Below are positions 11,470 through 22,369 of a stretch of 64,000 nt of DNA, piece after piece. The stretch's first letter is position 1; every line of letters starts with the position of its first letter. The translations under genes and the position numbers were made by a program. The stretch is from assembly GCA_009760855.2 (NCBI GenBank), contig WPIO01000028.1, positions 4,519,501-4,583,500 of the forward strand, in the 5' to 3' direction. The DNA comes from Cristatella mucedo. Lineage: Eukaryota > Bryozoa > Phylactolaemata > Cristatellidae. The notes under the pieces were generated by a model. The model made no database searches and was not told where the DNA came from. It saw nothing but the letters and a program-made list of their open reading frames with translations.

Positions 11470-11815
11470 CATGTTGCTCCATTCCTCGGCTTAAAGACCG
11501 TTGGTGACAGAAGCTTTAGCTCTGCAGGTCCTAAACTGTGGAACTCACCTCCACAATTCTTATGTAACGACATCAACTCTCCTGCTACCGACTATGGCAC
11601 ATCTTTTCCATGCATCCTGAGCTACTACTTTCATGTTACTCACTATCTCAACTGCTTTCCTGACTCAGCTAAGCTTCTCACTATCTCTTTGTTACATGAG
11701 ATGAAGTGCTGGCTATCGAAAGCAGCTTCGGTTGGCAGTGCTCTATACAAAACTCTTCTACGAAACACCCACACAGTCTTTGTGGCTTTGAGGAATTACA
11801 TATGGAGATACATTA
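11470..11815 (+). mobile_element. LINE fragment, second family, 3' end
   Basis: This copy corresponds to 920-1273. It shares the GGCTTAAAGACCGTTGGTGA and GAAGCTTTAGCTCTGCAGG stretches, and downstream the CTATACAAAACTCT end followed by ACACCCACA. The two copies define a LINE family different from the abundant one. Confidence 0.8.
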
Positions 11816-12469
11816 CAATAAATGTTCGGCGAGCCATTGCATCACTGTCACTCTGAGGATCCTGCCGGTGTTGAACTCATGAGTTTAGCGAGTGCAAAGT
11901 GAGCCTTCAGGTACTCCCTTTTTGAAGGAGCTAATCAACCCTCCCGGTAAAAGCTTGAGAGAGTCGAGATGCAAAACGGGTTCTTTACCGTTCCTAGTAC
12001 AGAATTCTCCAAATGTATTATCGGACAGCTTTCTTACTTACCTTCAGCTTCTGAGCATTTGCACGGTCTCTAACCTTACCAAGATGGTAAGACCATTGCT
12101 GGTCCCTCAATAAATCAGTAAGGCGGCCTTCCCTTTGCCACAGCTGCCAGTAGTGCACACATGAGTGGATAAGGTCTGCCGGGTGTGGCCAAGGTAACTA
12201 AGTGTTTGTTTAATTTATCCAGTATGCTAGTGTAGAAAGAATGTGTTGCAACTCCTATTACACAAATAATGTCTCAAATGTAACACATCGGGTGCCGGCC
12301 ATATCTAAATGTACAACACACTACAGATTTTTTCGCCAGCAGATGTTTCTGGCATTATTATCGTAAAGCACACACATATGATAATTCGACCCTAGTCACA
12401 GGAGATCAAGTTCGGCAAACTTATAGCTGCTACTGTAAGTCACTGCAACAGTATCTCGTAAAACAGTCG

Positions 12470-12550
12470 TAGAGCCGTGGCTATTAGCCCAGAGATAAGG
12501 CAGCCGAACTTAGAGACTAAGATCATAGGTTCGATTACTGCAGCAATCAA
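12470..12550 (+). other. tRNA-like sequence, probably a decayed SINE head
   Basis: An A-box-like TTAGCCCAGAGATAAGG lies near 12484-12500. A B-box-like ATAGGTTCGATTACTGC follows about 45 nt later. The spacing suits a tRNA-derived polymerase III promoter, but no convincing acceptor stem closes it, so it is more likely a SINE relic than a functional tRNA gene. Confidence 0.4.
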
Positions 12551-13676
12551 TCTTTTGTTGCTCGTTAATAGAGTCAAGGGTCTTCCACTGCACACCCACT
12601 CTTCTGACTCTCGTGGTTTACCTGTACCTTCAACCAACCTCAAATGCTCATTAAGTCTACAGCTCCCTCCTGTCTGGCATCATGAGACTCTCACCAACTT
12701 AAGGATGTTAAAATAACAACCCAAAAGCCCATTTGTTCCATACAGCATTTGCTTAGTCTGTTTGCATTGTCCTTTGTGTGCTAAAGTGTGCTGACATGGT
12801 GCATGCTATCACTATACATTCGATGTACTTAATTTACAGTAGATGTCAAGTGCTTACAAAGTTATTTAACTCTCTTAAGATGCCACATCGTGTGGTCAGA
12901 CACAAGATTGGCCAATACGAATCAAAGGCCCATAAAAATGGCCACACTGCTTGTGCCATGGGTAAGTTGAGACTTGATACTTTAGATCAATTCTGGAAAA
13001 TGCCTTCACTTGTCGAGTCACAGCACCTCCAAGACTGCTCCTTGGCAATTTTCGGCATCTTAAGGTAACACATTTCAATTTTTCCATACTGGTAAGCTTG
13101 ACACTAGACAACTTGCAACCTCTGCGTATTATAAAATCAGGTCAAAACCTAACACGGCTAAAACTCCAGTACCCTGAGACGAAGGGGATGCATTCTCTGC
13201 AAGCCTGTCCTTACTTAAGTTGCCTTAAATAGGGTAACGAGAACACGATATGGAAATACATCGGCTGATCGACGGAACAACACTTGCGCATGATCAGCGC
13301 AAAACCTTTCCACGCGAACATGCACGAAGTACGGCCGGAAGACAGGCGAGCCACGGATGGTACGAGACGGTGTCTAGATGACATAAATGCTACGGACATC
13401 AAATAGAATGCTACCAAGCATACCAAGAGACACCAGGAGGCAAGAGAGAATGTTTTCTAACTAGAGACAGCAGATAGCGAGCTAACTCTAGTTGATGAAA
13501 CGGCCGGCACCGTAAGGAAGCTGAACGTGCAGTCGGTAACGCAACATCACGTTTTTTATCAACTGCAAAAAACTGCACATATAAATAGACGGATAAATAA
13601 AAATTTAGAGAAATTTATGCTAAAAACGACTACCATACGCTCACGCGTGCATGCGCTATAACCAAGATTCGCTCAC
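12551..13676. other. Intron sequence without a recognised feature
   Basis: First intron of the CCDC9-like gene, immediately downstream of its first coding exon in gene orientation. No family was recognised. Confidence 0.4.
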
Positions 13677-13796
13677 CTTGTATCTTTGCTCCAGCTCTTT
13701 ATTTTTCTTCCTGATCTCTTCCATTTTCTTTTCAAGAAGTACTTCTTTCTCTTCCTTGGTTAGAACTTCCATGAGGCTTTCTGATTCCGTGGCCAT
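13677..13796 (-). CDS. CCDC9: CCDC9-like gene, first coding exon (coiled-coil N terminus)
   Basis: Minus-strand exon of 120 nt from an ATG with a strong context (AACATGG) to a GTGAGC donor (complement of 13671-13676), exiting in phase 0. It encodes MATESESL, then TKEEKEVLLEKKMEEIRKKN and KELEQRYK. This matches the start of CCDC9/CCDC9B proteins, which also begin close to a KEEKD...LDKRIEALRRKNEAL...RRY heptad helix. The reading frame is open further upstream to another ATG at 13925 (43 more codons, weaker context), so a longer N terminus is possible. Its partners are the exons at 2722-2940 and 1-350. Confidence 0.78.
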
Positions 13797-14424
13797 GTTC
13801 ACACGTTGCGGTCTAGTATCTGGATCCGAAATGGAAAATGGCCCAACAATGCCGGTAGGTAAGGCCACAACGGCCAGTTTATCTGAAGGGCTCGACGCAA
13901 TGCGCTCACTGCTTGCCGAGTACATACCAAACAGCTGCGCAATTTAGTAAAGGGCAGAGATACTGCACGAAAGACGCTGCTTCCGTTCGAAAGCGGTAGA
14001 CACTTCTATAGCGTCCGACTGCTGAGATATCAAATGAGGTAAACTTAGCGCCGAAGGGGCAAGCCCTCGCGTCATTGGGATCGAAAATGGATACGTTGTA
14101 TAAGGGATGGTCGAGACCAGTTTGCAGCTTTCGCCACCTCAATTTTCTTATTCTAGCGAGCTTTATATAATTTAAAAGTTTTTCTAAGTAATATATTTTG
14201 GTGGAGGTATGCTCGCCTATTTTCGGTTGAAGGACAGACTCCCAGGGATACGTATATACAATATGGCGCATCCCATGCCGCGCCGGGTACTGAAGTGACG
14301 TACACGTCGAACAGGTAAGGCCGCACTTGTCAGTTGTACTAATAGTAGTAATAAACAGTATCAGAGCTAAGATTAATAGGTTTTCAGCTTGGCCAGTGCA
14401 GTACCCGTTCTAAGCTCAGGTCGT
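13797..14424. promoter_or_regulatory. Probable 5' UTR/upstream region of the CCDC9-like gene
   Basis: This is the flank upstream of the minus-strand start codon. An in-frame ATG at 13925 is preceded by a stop codon, so an upstream start or 5' UTR is plausible. No TATA box or other element can be assigned with confidence. Confidence 0.3.
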
Positions 14425-16290
14425 GTCCCTGCAACTTCCAAAACGGCTGTTGTTAAGCCACTAATTAAGAAAGCAGCACTAGACCGAGAGAACTTGAGCT
14501 GCTTCCACCCAGTCCTATATTTATCATTCATGTAAAAGACACGGAAATTAGATGAGGCAGACCAGATGAACCAGCTTATATTTAAACCTCGAACCTAGAA
14601 AGTAATTTTGAGGCTGGATTTAGAGCTAATCAAGCTAATCGCTCCACATTCAGCATTGCTTACACTATATGGCAACATTCTAGGGACTACAGGCTTGATT
14701 AAAGTCTTTCTGCTTGTTTTCCTTGATCTTTAGGCAGAGTTTGATGCAATTGATTACAAAGTTCTTCTTGATCGCCTCAACAAGGACGCTGCTCACTTAT
14801 TTGCTGACTAGCGTCGGTAGTGCATGGAGAAGTAATCCCAACATATTGATCACCAAGTCCTTCTTGAGCGCCTCTCACCTCGCCTGGGTATCACTGGCAC
14901 TGCACTGGAATGGTTCAGGTCCTATTTCAGTGGGGGACTCCAGAGTATTAATGTGAACGGACAAAGGTCATCCGAAGAACCGCTGAAGTACGGGTTATCT
15001 CAGGGTTTCTGTTCATTCCGCTTCTTTTCACACTTCATAATCTCCCACTTGTCGATGTGATCTCCAAGCACAGTCTAGGCTTTCACTTCTATGCAGATGA
15101 TACTCAGTTGAACCCTTGCTTTTATCCCTTTCAGGCCTCCAGTATGTCCAATTCTCTCAACTTCCTTAATAATGATTATAGTAATAATACATTTGAAATA
15201 GCACCCTGAGAGAACTCAATCTCTTTCTAGGCACTTTACATTTGCTGAAAAAGAAGCACGATCGAATGGTTAGTGGTAGCATGCTCAAAAACAAGACCTT
15301 GCTGCAGGTATTTTTGACATCCGCACATAGATGGCAGCAAACTTTCTCAAATTAAATAACGAAAAAAAAAACTTATTACTTATAAGAAAAACAAGTGCGT
15401 TTCAGAAACTGGAAAGATTATTGCTCAAAATTGGCTCTGCCAGCATATCTCCTGGTGCATCTGCATGTAATTTAGGTGTCATGTTCCAAAGGGATCTGTT
15501 AATAGATGAGCACATCAACTCCACAATAAAGTCTGCCTACTTTAAGCTATATAACGTTGCTAAAATTTGGGATTAATTAGAAAGGGACACTAAATCCAAA
15601 TTGATCCATGCATTTTTTAATCCGATCTCGACTTCTGTAACTCACTGCTTGCTGGTCTACCAGCATGTGCAATCAGGCGCTTAAAGTTGGTGCAAAACTC
15701 TGCAGCTAGGCTTGCCACACCACAGCACTTCTATCCGACCTGCACTGACTGCCAATCAAGCAGTGTATCGACTTCAAGGGTCCGTCACTCACTTTTCGGT
15801 CCCTTCATTCTCTGGCTCCAGAGTACCTATCAGAACTACTCCCCCACCAGGTTAGGCATCGTACCACCCACTCTTCTGAATTAACTCGTTTATCAACAAA
15901 TTGTACCTGAATCAACTCTTTTGGAAACTGTGCCTTTAGTTCCTATGCTCCCAAATCCTGAAACTCATACCCGACGAACGTCACAACATCTCCTGACCTG
16001 ACGAAATTTGAAACAGAGCTTAACACACCTGCTTATTATAGCATTTAGTTGGCCCCTGTAATTTGTTCTTTGTGTGCTTATGACTGCTGACTTTATGCCT
16101 GCTGCTACTAACCATATTTACATGTTGACCCTGTGCATGTCACATGTAGGAATGTCATGCTTGACGACATTGCGAATGTTACCACTAATCGTTTGGTCAC
16201 GCTTTCTTTACAGCATCTGTAGACTACCTAGGACGAAATTCAGTTCTCTTAGGGTGCTATACAAATGTATTATTATCATTATTAAGTGCA
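14425..16290 (+). mobile_element. LINE (CR1/L2-like), long old copy
   Basis: The order of motifs is that of the abundant LINE. VVKPLIKKAALDRENLSCF lies near 14450-14510, an FDAIDYK-like palm piece near 14730-14760, FHFYADDTQL near 15080-15110, and MAANFLKLNNEK near 15331-15366. The C-terminal segment runs to about 15900 and the 3' UTR to 16290, ending in ATTATTATCATTATTAAG. Numerous frame changes mark it as old. A LINE tail in opposite orientation interrupts it at 15165-15302. Confidence 0.82.
15165..15302 (-). mobile_element. LINE 3'-tail insertion nested in an older LINE
   Basis: The segment starts AATAATGATTATAGTAATAA. It continues with the complement of the LINE 3' UTR (CCCTGAGAGAACTCAATCTC, AGGCACTTTACATTTGCTG, GATCGAATGGTTAGTGG). 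On both sides the host LINE coding sequence is continuous: TCTCTCAACTTCCTTAAT before it and TTGACATCCGCACATAG after it. Confidence 0.8.
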
Positions 16291-17032
16291 TATACTGCCA
16301 TTGCTCCCTTCTATCTCTTAACGGTCCAGGAGTCAATATTTCTTTTACGAGATTTCCTGGGAATCAAATAAACTCAGTAAGGGGAAGATTGTGGCATTTG
16401 TTAATGCTCTGCATTGAGAACCTTTAGAGGAGTGCCCGTCGGTATAGCATGACAGTAGCGACAAGGTTACCTTTAGTAAGATAGTTGATAAAAAAAATTT
16501 AAATAAAAATATTGGTGAAGGGTAGGAGCTATGTTTGCATGAAGGCATATTGAAGAGTTTTCAAATTAGAGAAGTTGGACTTACGGGCGTTAGACTTGAT
16601 AGAATTAAGCTCTAGAAGTAGCCAAAGCTCTTGCCACGGTCAAGAAAGCTTGAACGACCAAAGTGGAATTGTAACCTGGCGAGATATCGGTCCATTTTAC
16701 GTTTCGCAATCAATAAACCTATGTAGTTTATGCATGCATGCACACATTACGATCGCAATGGCTTTATGTATTGATCTCTATCTAATGTTCTTTTTATCAG
16801 TATTTTTGTCAGTCATTATTGTCATAAGTTGTCAGTTCTCGAATAATGGCCAGCTGAGCGCATTCCCACCAGAAAGAGTACAATTTCTCCGGCGATACAT
16901 TATCCTTGATGTCAGGTATGTGACTAAAGGAGCGACCTTTTCGATGGTAACCAGCAGACATCAAATGCACAGGCTGGTGTTTGCTTGCTCCTGCTAAGGC
17001 CACGTTTCGTGTTGGCTCTTAAGCCGAATTTT
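16291..17032. other. Spacer between LINE copy and SINE, no recognised feature
   Basis: Upstream flank of the consortin-like gene. Reading frames show no family resemblance. It could hold 5' UTR exons or a promoter, but nothing specific is visible. Confidence 0.35.
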
Positions 17033-17163
17033 ATATATAATTCATTTGTATAGCACCCCAAGAGAACTTAACCTCTATTCAGGCGCTTTACATATGCCTC
17101 GGGGCTCGAGCCCACGACCTCAGCCAGACCTTGGCCGGGGCGAGCGCCTTAACCGCTGGACCA
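17033..17163 (-). mobile_element. SINE family 2: tRNA-like head with a LINE-derived tail
   Basis: On the minus strand the element starts with an A-box-like TGGTCCAGCGGTTAAGG and has a B-box-like GTGGGCTCGAGCCCC about 40 nt later. It then passes into ATGTAAAGCGCCTGAATAGA and GTTAAGTTCTCTTGGGGTGC, ending CTATACAAATGAATTATA. The second half matches the 3' end of the abundant LINE (ATGTAAAGCGCCTAGAAAGA, GAGTTCTCTGAGGGCGC). A second copy lies at 38795-39118, split by another SINE. It lies about 360 bp upstream of the consortin-like start codon. Confidence 0.75.
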
Positions 17164-17521
17164 TTTTAGAAGGACGTCCAGGTTTCTAAAATTGCTATTA
17201 AACATTTAAATTCAAAGCAGGAGCACACTTATCGATGCTCCTTATTTAAGATTTTACCTGAGCGGTAGAAATATCAGAGATTGATTAGTAATATATTCGT
17301 CTAGCAAAAGTAGTCTTCCTTTGTTAGCACAGCAGACCAGTGCTTGTCAAGACGATTAATAAAGGCTAACCTCAATATCAAACATAGTATATTGGCTTTT
17401 GTAAGTCGGTTAACATTTCTATAAATGTTTTCCGGTTAGCAAGCATATTTTAAGTTAATACATTTTAATTGTTGACATTTAGCCTGTTTTAACCGCCCGA
17501 GACTCGTTTTTAAGGTAAACA

Positions 17522-17561
17522 ATGGAGGAAAGCTTATCTGAAGAAACTGTCCTACCAACTG
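17522..17561 (+). CDS. Consortin-like gene, coding exon 1
   Basis: Starts ATGGAGGAAAGC in a strong context (AACAATGG) and encodes MEESLSEETVLPT plus one base. It ends at donor GTAAGT in phase 1. The next exon supplies CT to complete an Ala codon. The intron that follows is about 9.8 kb and is filled with LINE copies. It is short, so the call depends on its good start context, strong donor and matching phase. Confidence 0.55.
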
Positions 17562-17669
17562 GTAAGTGATCTTCAACTTGCTGTTGTAAATGCTCACGTC
17601 ATTCGTTGAGTTTTTCTTTTAAAAACGTTGCAGTCAAAGAAGAGAGAAACAGGAGCACTCAGCTATGTA

Positions 17670-18925
17670 AATACAAATAATTGAATATTTGTATGTCTCC
17701 ATAAAAGACGTACATCTCATTCTAGGCACTTTACATTAATTGGAAAGCAGCATCACAAGTTTTTAGTGATTGCATGTACTATTTAACATGCACAAACACA
17801 CAAAAGAAAACTCTCAAGAACTGATCAAATGCTGTGAGGAACAGGTGTATTTTTTACTCTCTTTTAGATATCTCCATGTCAGGGGATGTCGTGATATTAT
17901 TTGGGAATAAGTTGCCCCTGGTTCTAAGCCCAGGTGTCAGGTGCTTGCTTTTCATTACCTGTATCGTGGGTTTGAATCCTATATTGGGGGGATCCTTTAT
18001 CGTCAACTGCAAGCTGTGGTGATTGCCGATAAGGTTACTCTGCTGCTAAAGCAGCAAATCTTAGTTCCAGGCTTTGGGAGAATACAAACTAAAGGCACGG
18101 TCTCATAAAGATTGGAATTTGGTTTGAGGCACAGCTAAACGACTTGAGTCAGAAGAGCTAATGGTGCAATGCCTAGCTTGATTACAAAGCAGTTGGGATA
18201 GGTAGGCTGGATAACGAAGTGGTGTAATTTGGCAACTGCAACGATCCCTTCAACCAAGCCTAATTGCAGAGTTATCACCAATTGTAAGCGCCTGATTGTA
18301 TAGGCTGAAAGACCGGCAAGTAGTGAGTTACAGATGTCGAGATGAGATGTCACAAATGCACGGACCAACTTAGATATGGTCTCCTTGACTAAGCACGATG
18401 CAAAGATTTATTAGAAAGAATATCTGATCGGCAAACTGAAGCTTGGTAATAAAAACTAGACAGACTTGACTGTGGAGCTGATGTGGTTGTCCAGTAAAAG
18501 GTCACTTTGGAATAGGACATACAGATTGCACTTAGATACTACTGAAGGTATTCCGGCCCAGCCTATTTTGAGTGTTAGACTTTCCAATATCTGAGTGCTG
18601 CTAAGTTTGCCCATAAATAGCAAGGTGGTTTTATCGTCTTTAAATGTGAGCAAGTTTGCTGCCATCCAAGTGCAAATGTCAGCAATACGTGCATAAAGGG
18701 CGTTGAAAGAGTTAATTGCACTGAAAGGCAGGAAGATCAAAGCACGTGCACCTGTATGTCATCTGGATAAAACGAAGCCTTGATTGGACTTGGTGATTAT
18801 GACTGCAACAGGGAGAGTATACCTTGCATAAAGAAGCGGACGAAGCAGATCCCTTGTATGCCTTTGTACTTTGGAGGCTCCTATGATGATTGTCCATAGC
18901 CTGTGATCTCAAGTGGGGTTAGTGT
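17670..18925 (-). mobile_element. LINE (CR1/L2-like), degraded copy split by a SINE
   Basis: Minus-strand pieces read ARIADICTWMAANLL, DDKTTLLFMGKLSS and SHLDICNSLLAGLSAYTIRR. The 3' UTR complement (CATTCTAGGCACTTTACATT) sits near 17720. Frame changes are common. The copy is interrupted near 17897-18060 by sequence resembling SINE family 1. Confidence 0.78.
17897..18060 (+). mobile_element. SINE family 1 copy, degenerate, nested in a LINE
   Basis: GTGGGTTTGAATCCTATATT (B-box region), then GGATCCTTTATCGTCAACTG and GCTGTGGTGATTGCCGATAA, parallel the better copies at 38860-39045 and 59548-59710. LINE sequence resumes at CAGGCTTTGGGAGAATAC right after it and precedes it at CAGGGGATGTCGTGA. The head is poorly conserved, so the left boundary is approximate. 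Confidence 0.5.
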
Positions 18926-19242
18926 AAATGGCCACTGTGAAGCCCGGAAGGCAGCTGGGCCCGTTGGGTTGTCAGCTGCTCATAAAGGTATTTGGCCGTG
19001 ATCATATGGCATCACCGAACAGTTTAACTGTCTTGATCAGAGGTCCGCAAAGGTTTCGGACTACTAGGCCATTTCAGGAGGTCAAGTAGGCACACTAGGC
19101 CAGAAGAAACCGCGTCCACTCCACTGGCCTATAGGGTTAGACATTTATCACCCCAACCCGGCCATGAACTTCTGTTCATACAAGCGCCTGATATCAGTTC
19201 TAAAAATAAACATGGGCAACAGTTTGAATTGCAACCAGCAGT

Positions 19243-19498
19243 AATGAAGGGGAACAAAACCGCAACAATTCAATTGCTAACCATTCGATCGTGCTTCTTT
19301 TGCAGCAAATGTAAAGTGCCTAGAAAGAGATTGCGTTCTCTCCTGGGCGCTATAGCAAATGTATTATTCTTATTAATATTATTGTCATTAATTAGGCCGG
19401 ATCAAACTATAAATAACTAGGGTGGCATTAGGCCAGACTGGAGTGCTAGCTAGAGCCTATCTGGCACAAAGGCCGGATTTTTCGACCTCCCAGTTTCT
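19243..19498 (+). repeat. Dispersed repeat, copy with LINE insertion
   Basis: ATGAAGGGGAACAAAACCGC is followed, after a LINE insertion at 19276-19389, by ATTAGGCCGGATCAAACTAT, GGCCAGACTGGAGTGCTAGC and AAGGCCGGATTTTTCGACCT. The same string without the insertion occurs at 19703-19835. Confidence 0.75.
19276..19389 (+). mobile_element. Very short LINE (CR1/L2-like) 3' end
   Basis: Begins CTAACCATTCGATCGTGCTT and includes GCAAATGTAAAGTGCCTAGA. It ends GGCGCTATAGCAAATG and an ATTATT-type tail. It is flanked by AATT on both sides (19272-19275 and 19390-19393), and the related repeat at 19703 lacks it. Confidence 0.85.
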
Positions 19499-19702
19499 GG
19501 CACAAATCCATCACGGCTAAGGGCTGCCGCAGCCAGCCGTGCACAAAGCAAAGTCGCAGTTCTAAAATCATACTGCAAAACGTGAAAGGAAAAATCAAGC
19601 ACAACTACAGTACGCTCTCAACTCAAAGCAAAATGCAGCCAATGCCGGCCCTTGCCTCGAAAACTCGTTAGTTGGGATACTCGTAAGTCAATGTACCTCT
19701 AT

Positions 19703-19835
19703 AGTGAAGGGGAAGAAAACCGGACAACTCAATTAGGCCGGATCCACCGATAAATAACTAGGGGGCCGCTAGGCCAGACTGGACCACTAGCTAGGTCGGA
19801 TCTAGCCTCAAGGCCGGAGTTTGCCGACCTCTGGT
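19703..19835 (+). repeat. Dispersed repeat, copy without LINE insertion
   Basis: GTGAAGGGGAAGAAAACCGG and ACAACTCAATTAGGCCGGAT run on without interruption, followed by GGCCAGACTGGACCACTAGC. It is the unoccupied counterpart of the repeat at 19243-19498. Confidence 0.75.
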
Positions 19836-20904
19836 CTAGATTGTGAAGCAATGCTGCTAATTGGGTGGCAGTTTGGATCTTGTACCGAAAATCCGGAGTA
19901 AGTACCTTTTGGGAGTCGATAGCCTCAGCTGCATTTTTTGTCAAATTCGTTAGAGCATGCAAGTTGAGGGTGCAATGATACTCTGCATCAGTATGTACGT
20001 ATACCGAGGGCTTAATGAAGCCTGAAGCGGGAGTCTATCTGATGACTCAGCAGCCAAGATCACGGCTCGAGCTAGTGCCGATGAAGCATCATTGAATTCT
20101 ATGCTATTAAAAATAGCAACCCTCTCCCACCCAGGCATTGCCTTAACTTCATTGAGGAATGATGCATGGATCCGTGGAAGCACGACTGAAGGAATGAATC
20201 AACGGTTGGCAGTCGTTGAACCATTTTGTTGAACTTAAGGACCACAAGAACCCGTCTCACACCTTTATGTATAAAGACGTTGGACGGCACCAACTGCTGA
20301 AAAACTTGCAAAAAATACTTTTGCTCGTATCATTGGCTTGAAACAACATTAGGGACGTTTGAAGCCAGGAAATAACAGCCAGCATTACTAGAGGTAATCG
20401 AAGAATGAGTATACACACTTATAGATACTAGTCTAGAGCAGCTGCTAAAAAGCCTATCATATACTAAAGAAGTCTGCTTTGAGCTGCTGTCAATACTCCC
20501 CGAGCCAAGTAAAACTGAGAGTAAGGCGAAACGAATCCACGTTGCTGCGAGGAACATATCGATCGCTAACGAAGGGGGAGAGAAGATAAAACATACTTAG
20601 GTGTACAGACTGCCATAGCTGCACCGAGTACTAAAATATCGTAGCAGCAGAAACAAAAAACTTGAAAGATTCTTTTGAATCTTTCTTAGATGCTAATACC
20701 ACGCCCTCCGAGACCAAAGGCAGAAGTAATACCGACTCACCCGTTTTGACAGATGTGACTGGAAGCTGCTAAGCAAAGCTCTGCACAGTGGTACCAGTGC
20801 TACTCAGAAACTGGAAGGCCGAACCCTCAAAAGGGCTTTGGGAAGCATAAGTTTTGGGGCTTCTGGGCAAGATCTAGGTACCGGTTCCAAAGTGGCTTTC
20901 ACCA
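19836..20904. other. Intron sequence without a recognised feature
   Basis: Part of intron 1 of the consortin-like gene. No known repeat or protein family was recognised on either strand. Confidence 0.4.
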
Positions 20905-21334
20905 AACGACCCGATCAGCTCTAAGGTAAAGTCTGCCTACTTTCTGCCCTGTAACATGGACAACATTCGGACCTGTTAAGACAAGGATATTGCAGCCAAG
21001 CTGGTCCAAGCATTCGTGATGTCCATCTCGACTTTTATAACTCATCACTTGCAGGTCTTCCGGCATGTGCAACTGGGCGCTTAAAGTTAGTACACAACTC
21101 TGCAGTTAGGCTTGCCTGCCGTGAACGTTTCAATTGCTATATTACACCACTTCTCACTGACCTGCGCTGGCTCCCCATCAATCAGCGTACTGAGATCAAG
21201 GTTTTGTCACCCATTTATTCTAGTCGTTTAGCTGTGCCGTAGACCAACCTTAAATCCTTCGGAAACCCTGCCTTTAGTTTCTATGACCACAAGGCCTGGA
21301 ACTCATTCCTGACTGACGTCATGAATCCCTTGAC

Positions 21335-21426
<92 letters not shown>

Positions 21427-21480
21427 AGAAAACCCACATGTTCCTCACAGCATTTGCTGGTCTGTTTCCCTTGTCCTTTG
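20905..21480 (+). mobile_element. LINE (CR1/L2-like), old copy interrupted by an AT repeat
   Basis: Degenerate matches to the LINE C-terminal segment: GTCCATCTCGACTTTTATAA (SRLDF region), GCAACTGGGCGCTTAAAGTT and CTGGCTCCCCATCAATCAGC (WLPIN region). An (AT)n block follows at 21339-21422. GCATTTGCTGGTCTGTTTCC then appears to be the start of its 3' UTR. Confidence 0.65.
21339..21422. repeat. (AT)n microsatellite
   Basis: About 42 uninterrupted AT units inside a LINE copy. It is self-complementary and prone to extrusion and length change. Confidence 0.97.
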
Positions 21481-21483
21481 TGT

Positions 21484-22335
21484 GCAAATTGAATGACGAT
21501 GAAACCAACTTAATAGTTAAGGACAAACCTCAGAAATTGGAAAACCCATCCCTCAAAATGGTCTTGGCTAGCATAACTCCTGTAGCATCTGCACGAAATC
21601 TGGGTATCTTTTTCCAAAGAGTTCTTTTACTAGACGATCAGTAGCTCCACTGTCAAGTATGCCTACTTTCAGCTAAGTAAGATTGTGAAAATTCGGGCCT
21701 GCCAGGACAAGGATACCACAGCAACACTGGTCCATGCATTCGTGACCTTCCGTATGCCTTCCCGCCTAAGCAATCGTTCGCTTAAAGTTAGTGCACAACT
21801 CTGCAGCTAGGCTTGTCTGTCGTGAGCGGCATAGTTGCCACATCACACTACTTCTCGCCGACCTGCACTGGCTCCCGGTCAAGCAATGCATCGACTTCAA
21901 GGCTTTGTTGCTCACTGTCAGGTCTCTTCATTCTCTTGCTCCAGCCTTTCTATCAGAACTTCTTCCCTAATCAGGCTAGGGAACGCATCACCAACTATTC
22001 TGGCTCAGGGCGGTTAGCTGTGCTCCGAACCATCCGCAAATCCTTTGGAGACCGTGCCTTTAGTTCGTATGCTCCCAAAGCCGAGAACCCACTACCAACT
22101 GACGTCACGGCATCCTCTGTCTTGGGCAAAATTAAAAAAGATGCTAAACACGTACCTGCTTCTCTCAGCATACACTGGGTTCTCGTAACTTGTCCTTTGT
22201 ACACATGTGCATGCCGACAGCATGCATATAATCACTAACCACACTGACACGCTTCCTTTCCAGAGTATATGCAAATTGCTCATGCAGAGATTTAATTCTC
22301 TTATGGTGATATTCTAGTGTCTTGTCTTATTATTA
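21484..22335 (+). mobile_element. LINE (CR1/L2-like), 5'-truncated copy
   Basis: Starts in the segment equivalent to LNDDKTNLLV (here LNDDETNLIVKDKPQ). It continues with ARNLGIFFQRVLLLDD and the C-terminal region in a different frame (GDRAFSSYAPKAENPLPT near 22050-22100), then the 3' UTR and (ATT)n at 22328-22342. It lies head-to-tail behind another old copy and tail-to-tail with the next one. Confidence 0.8.
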
Positions 22336-22369
22336 TTATTATCGTCGGGACATACTACTACTAATAATA

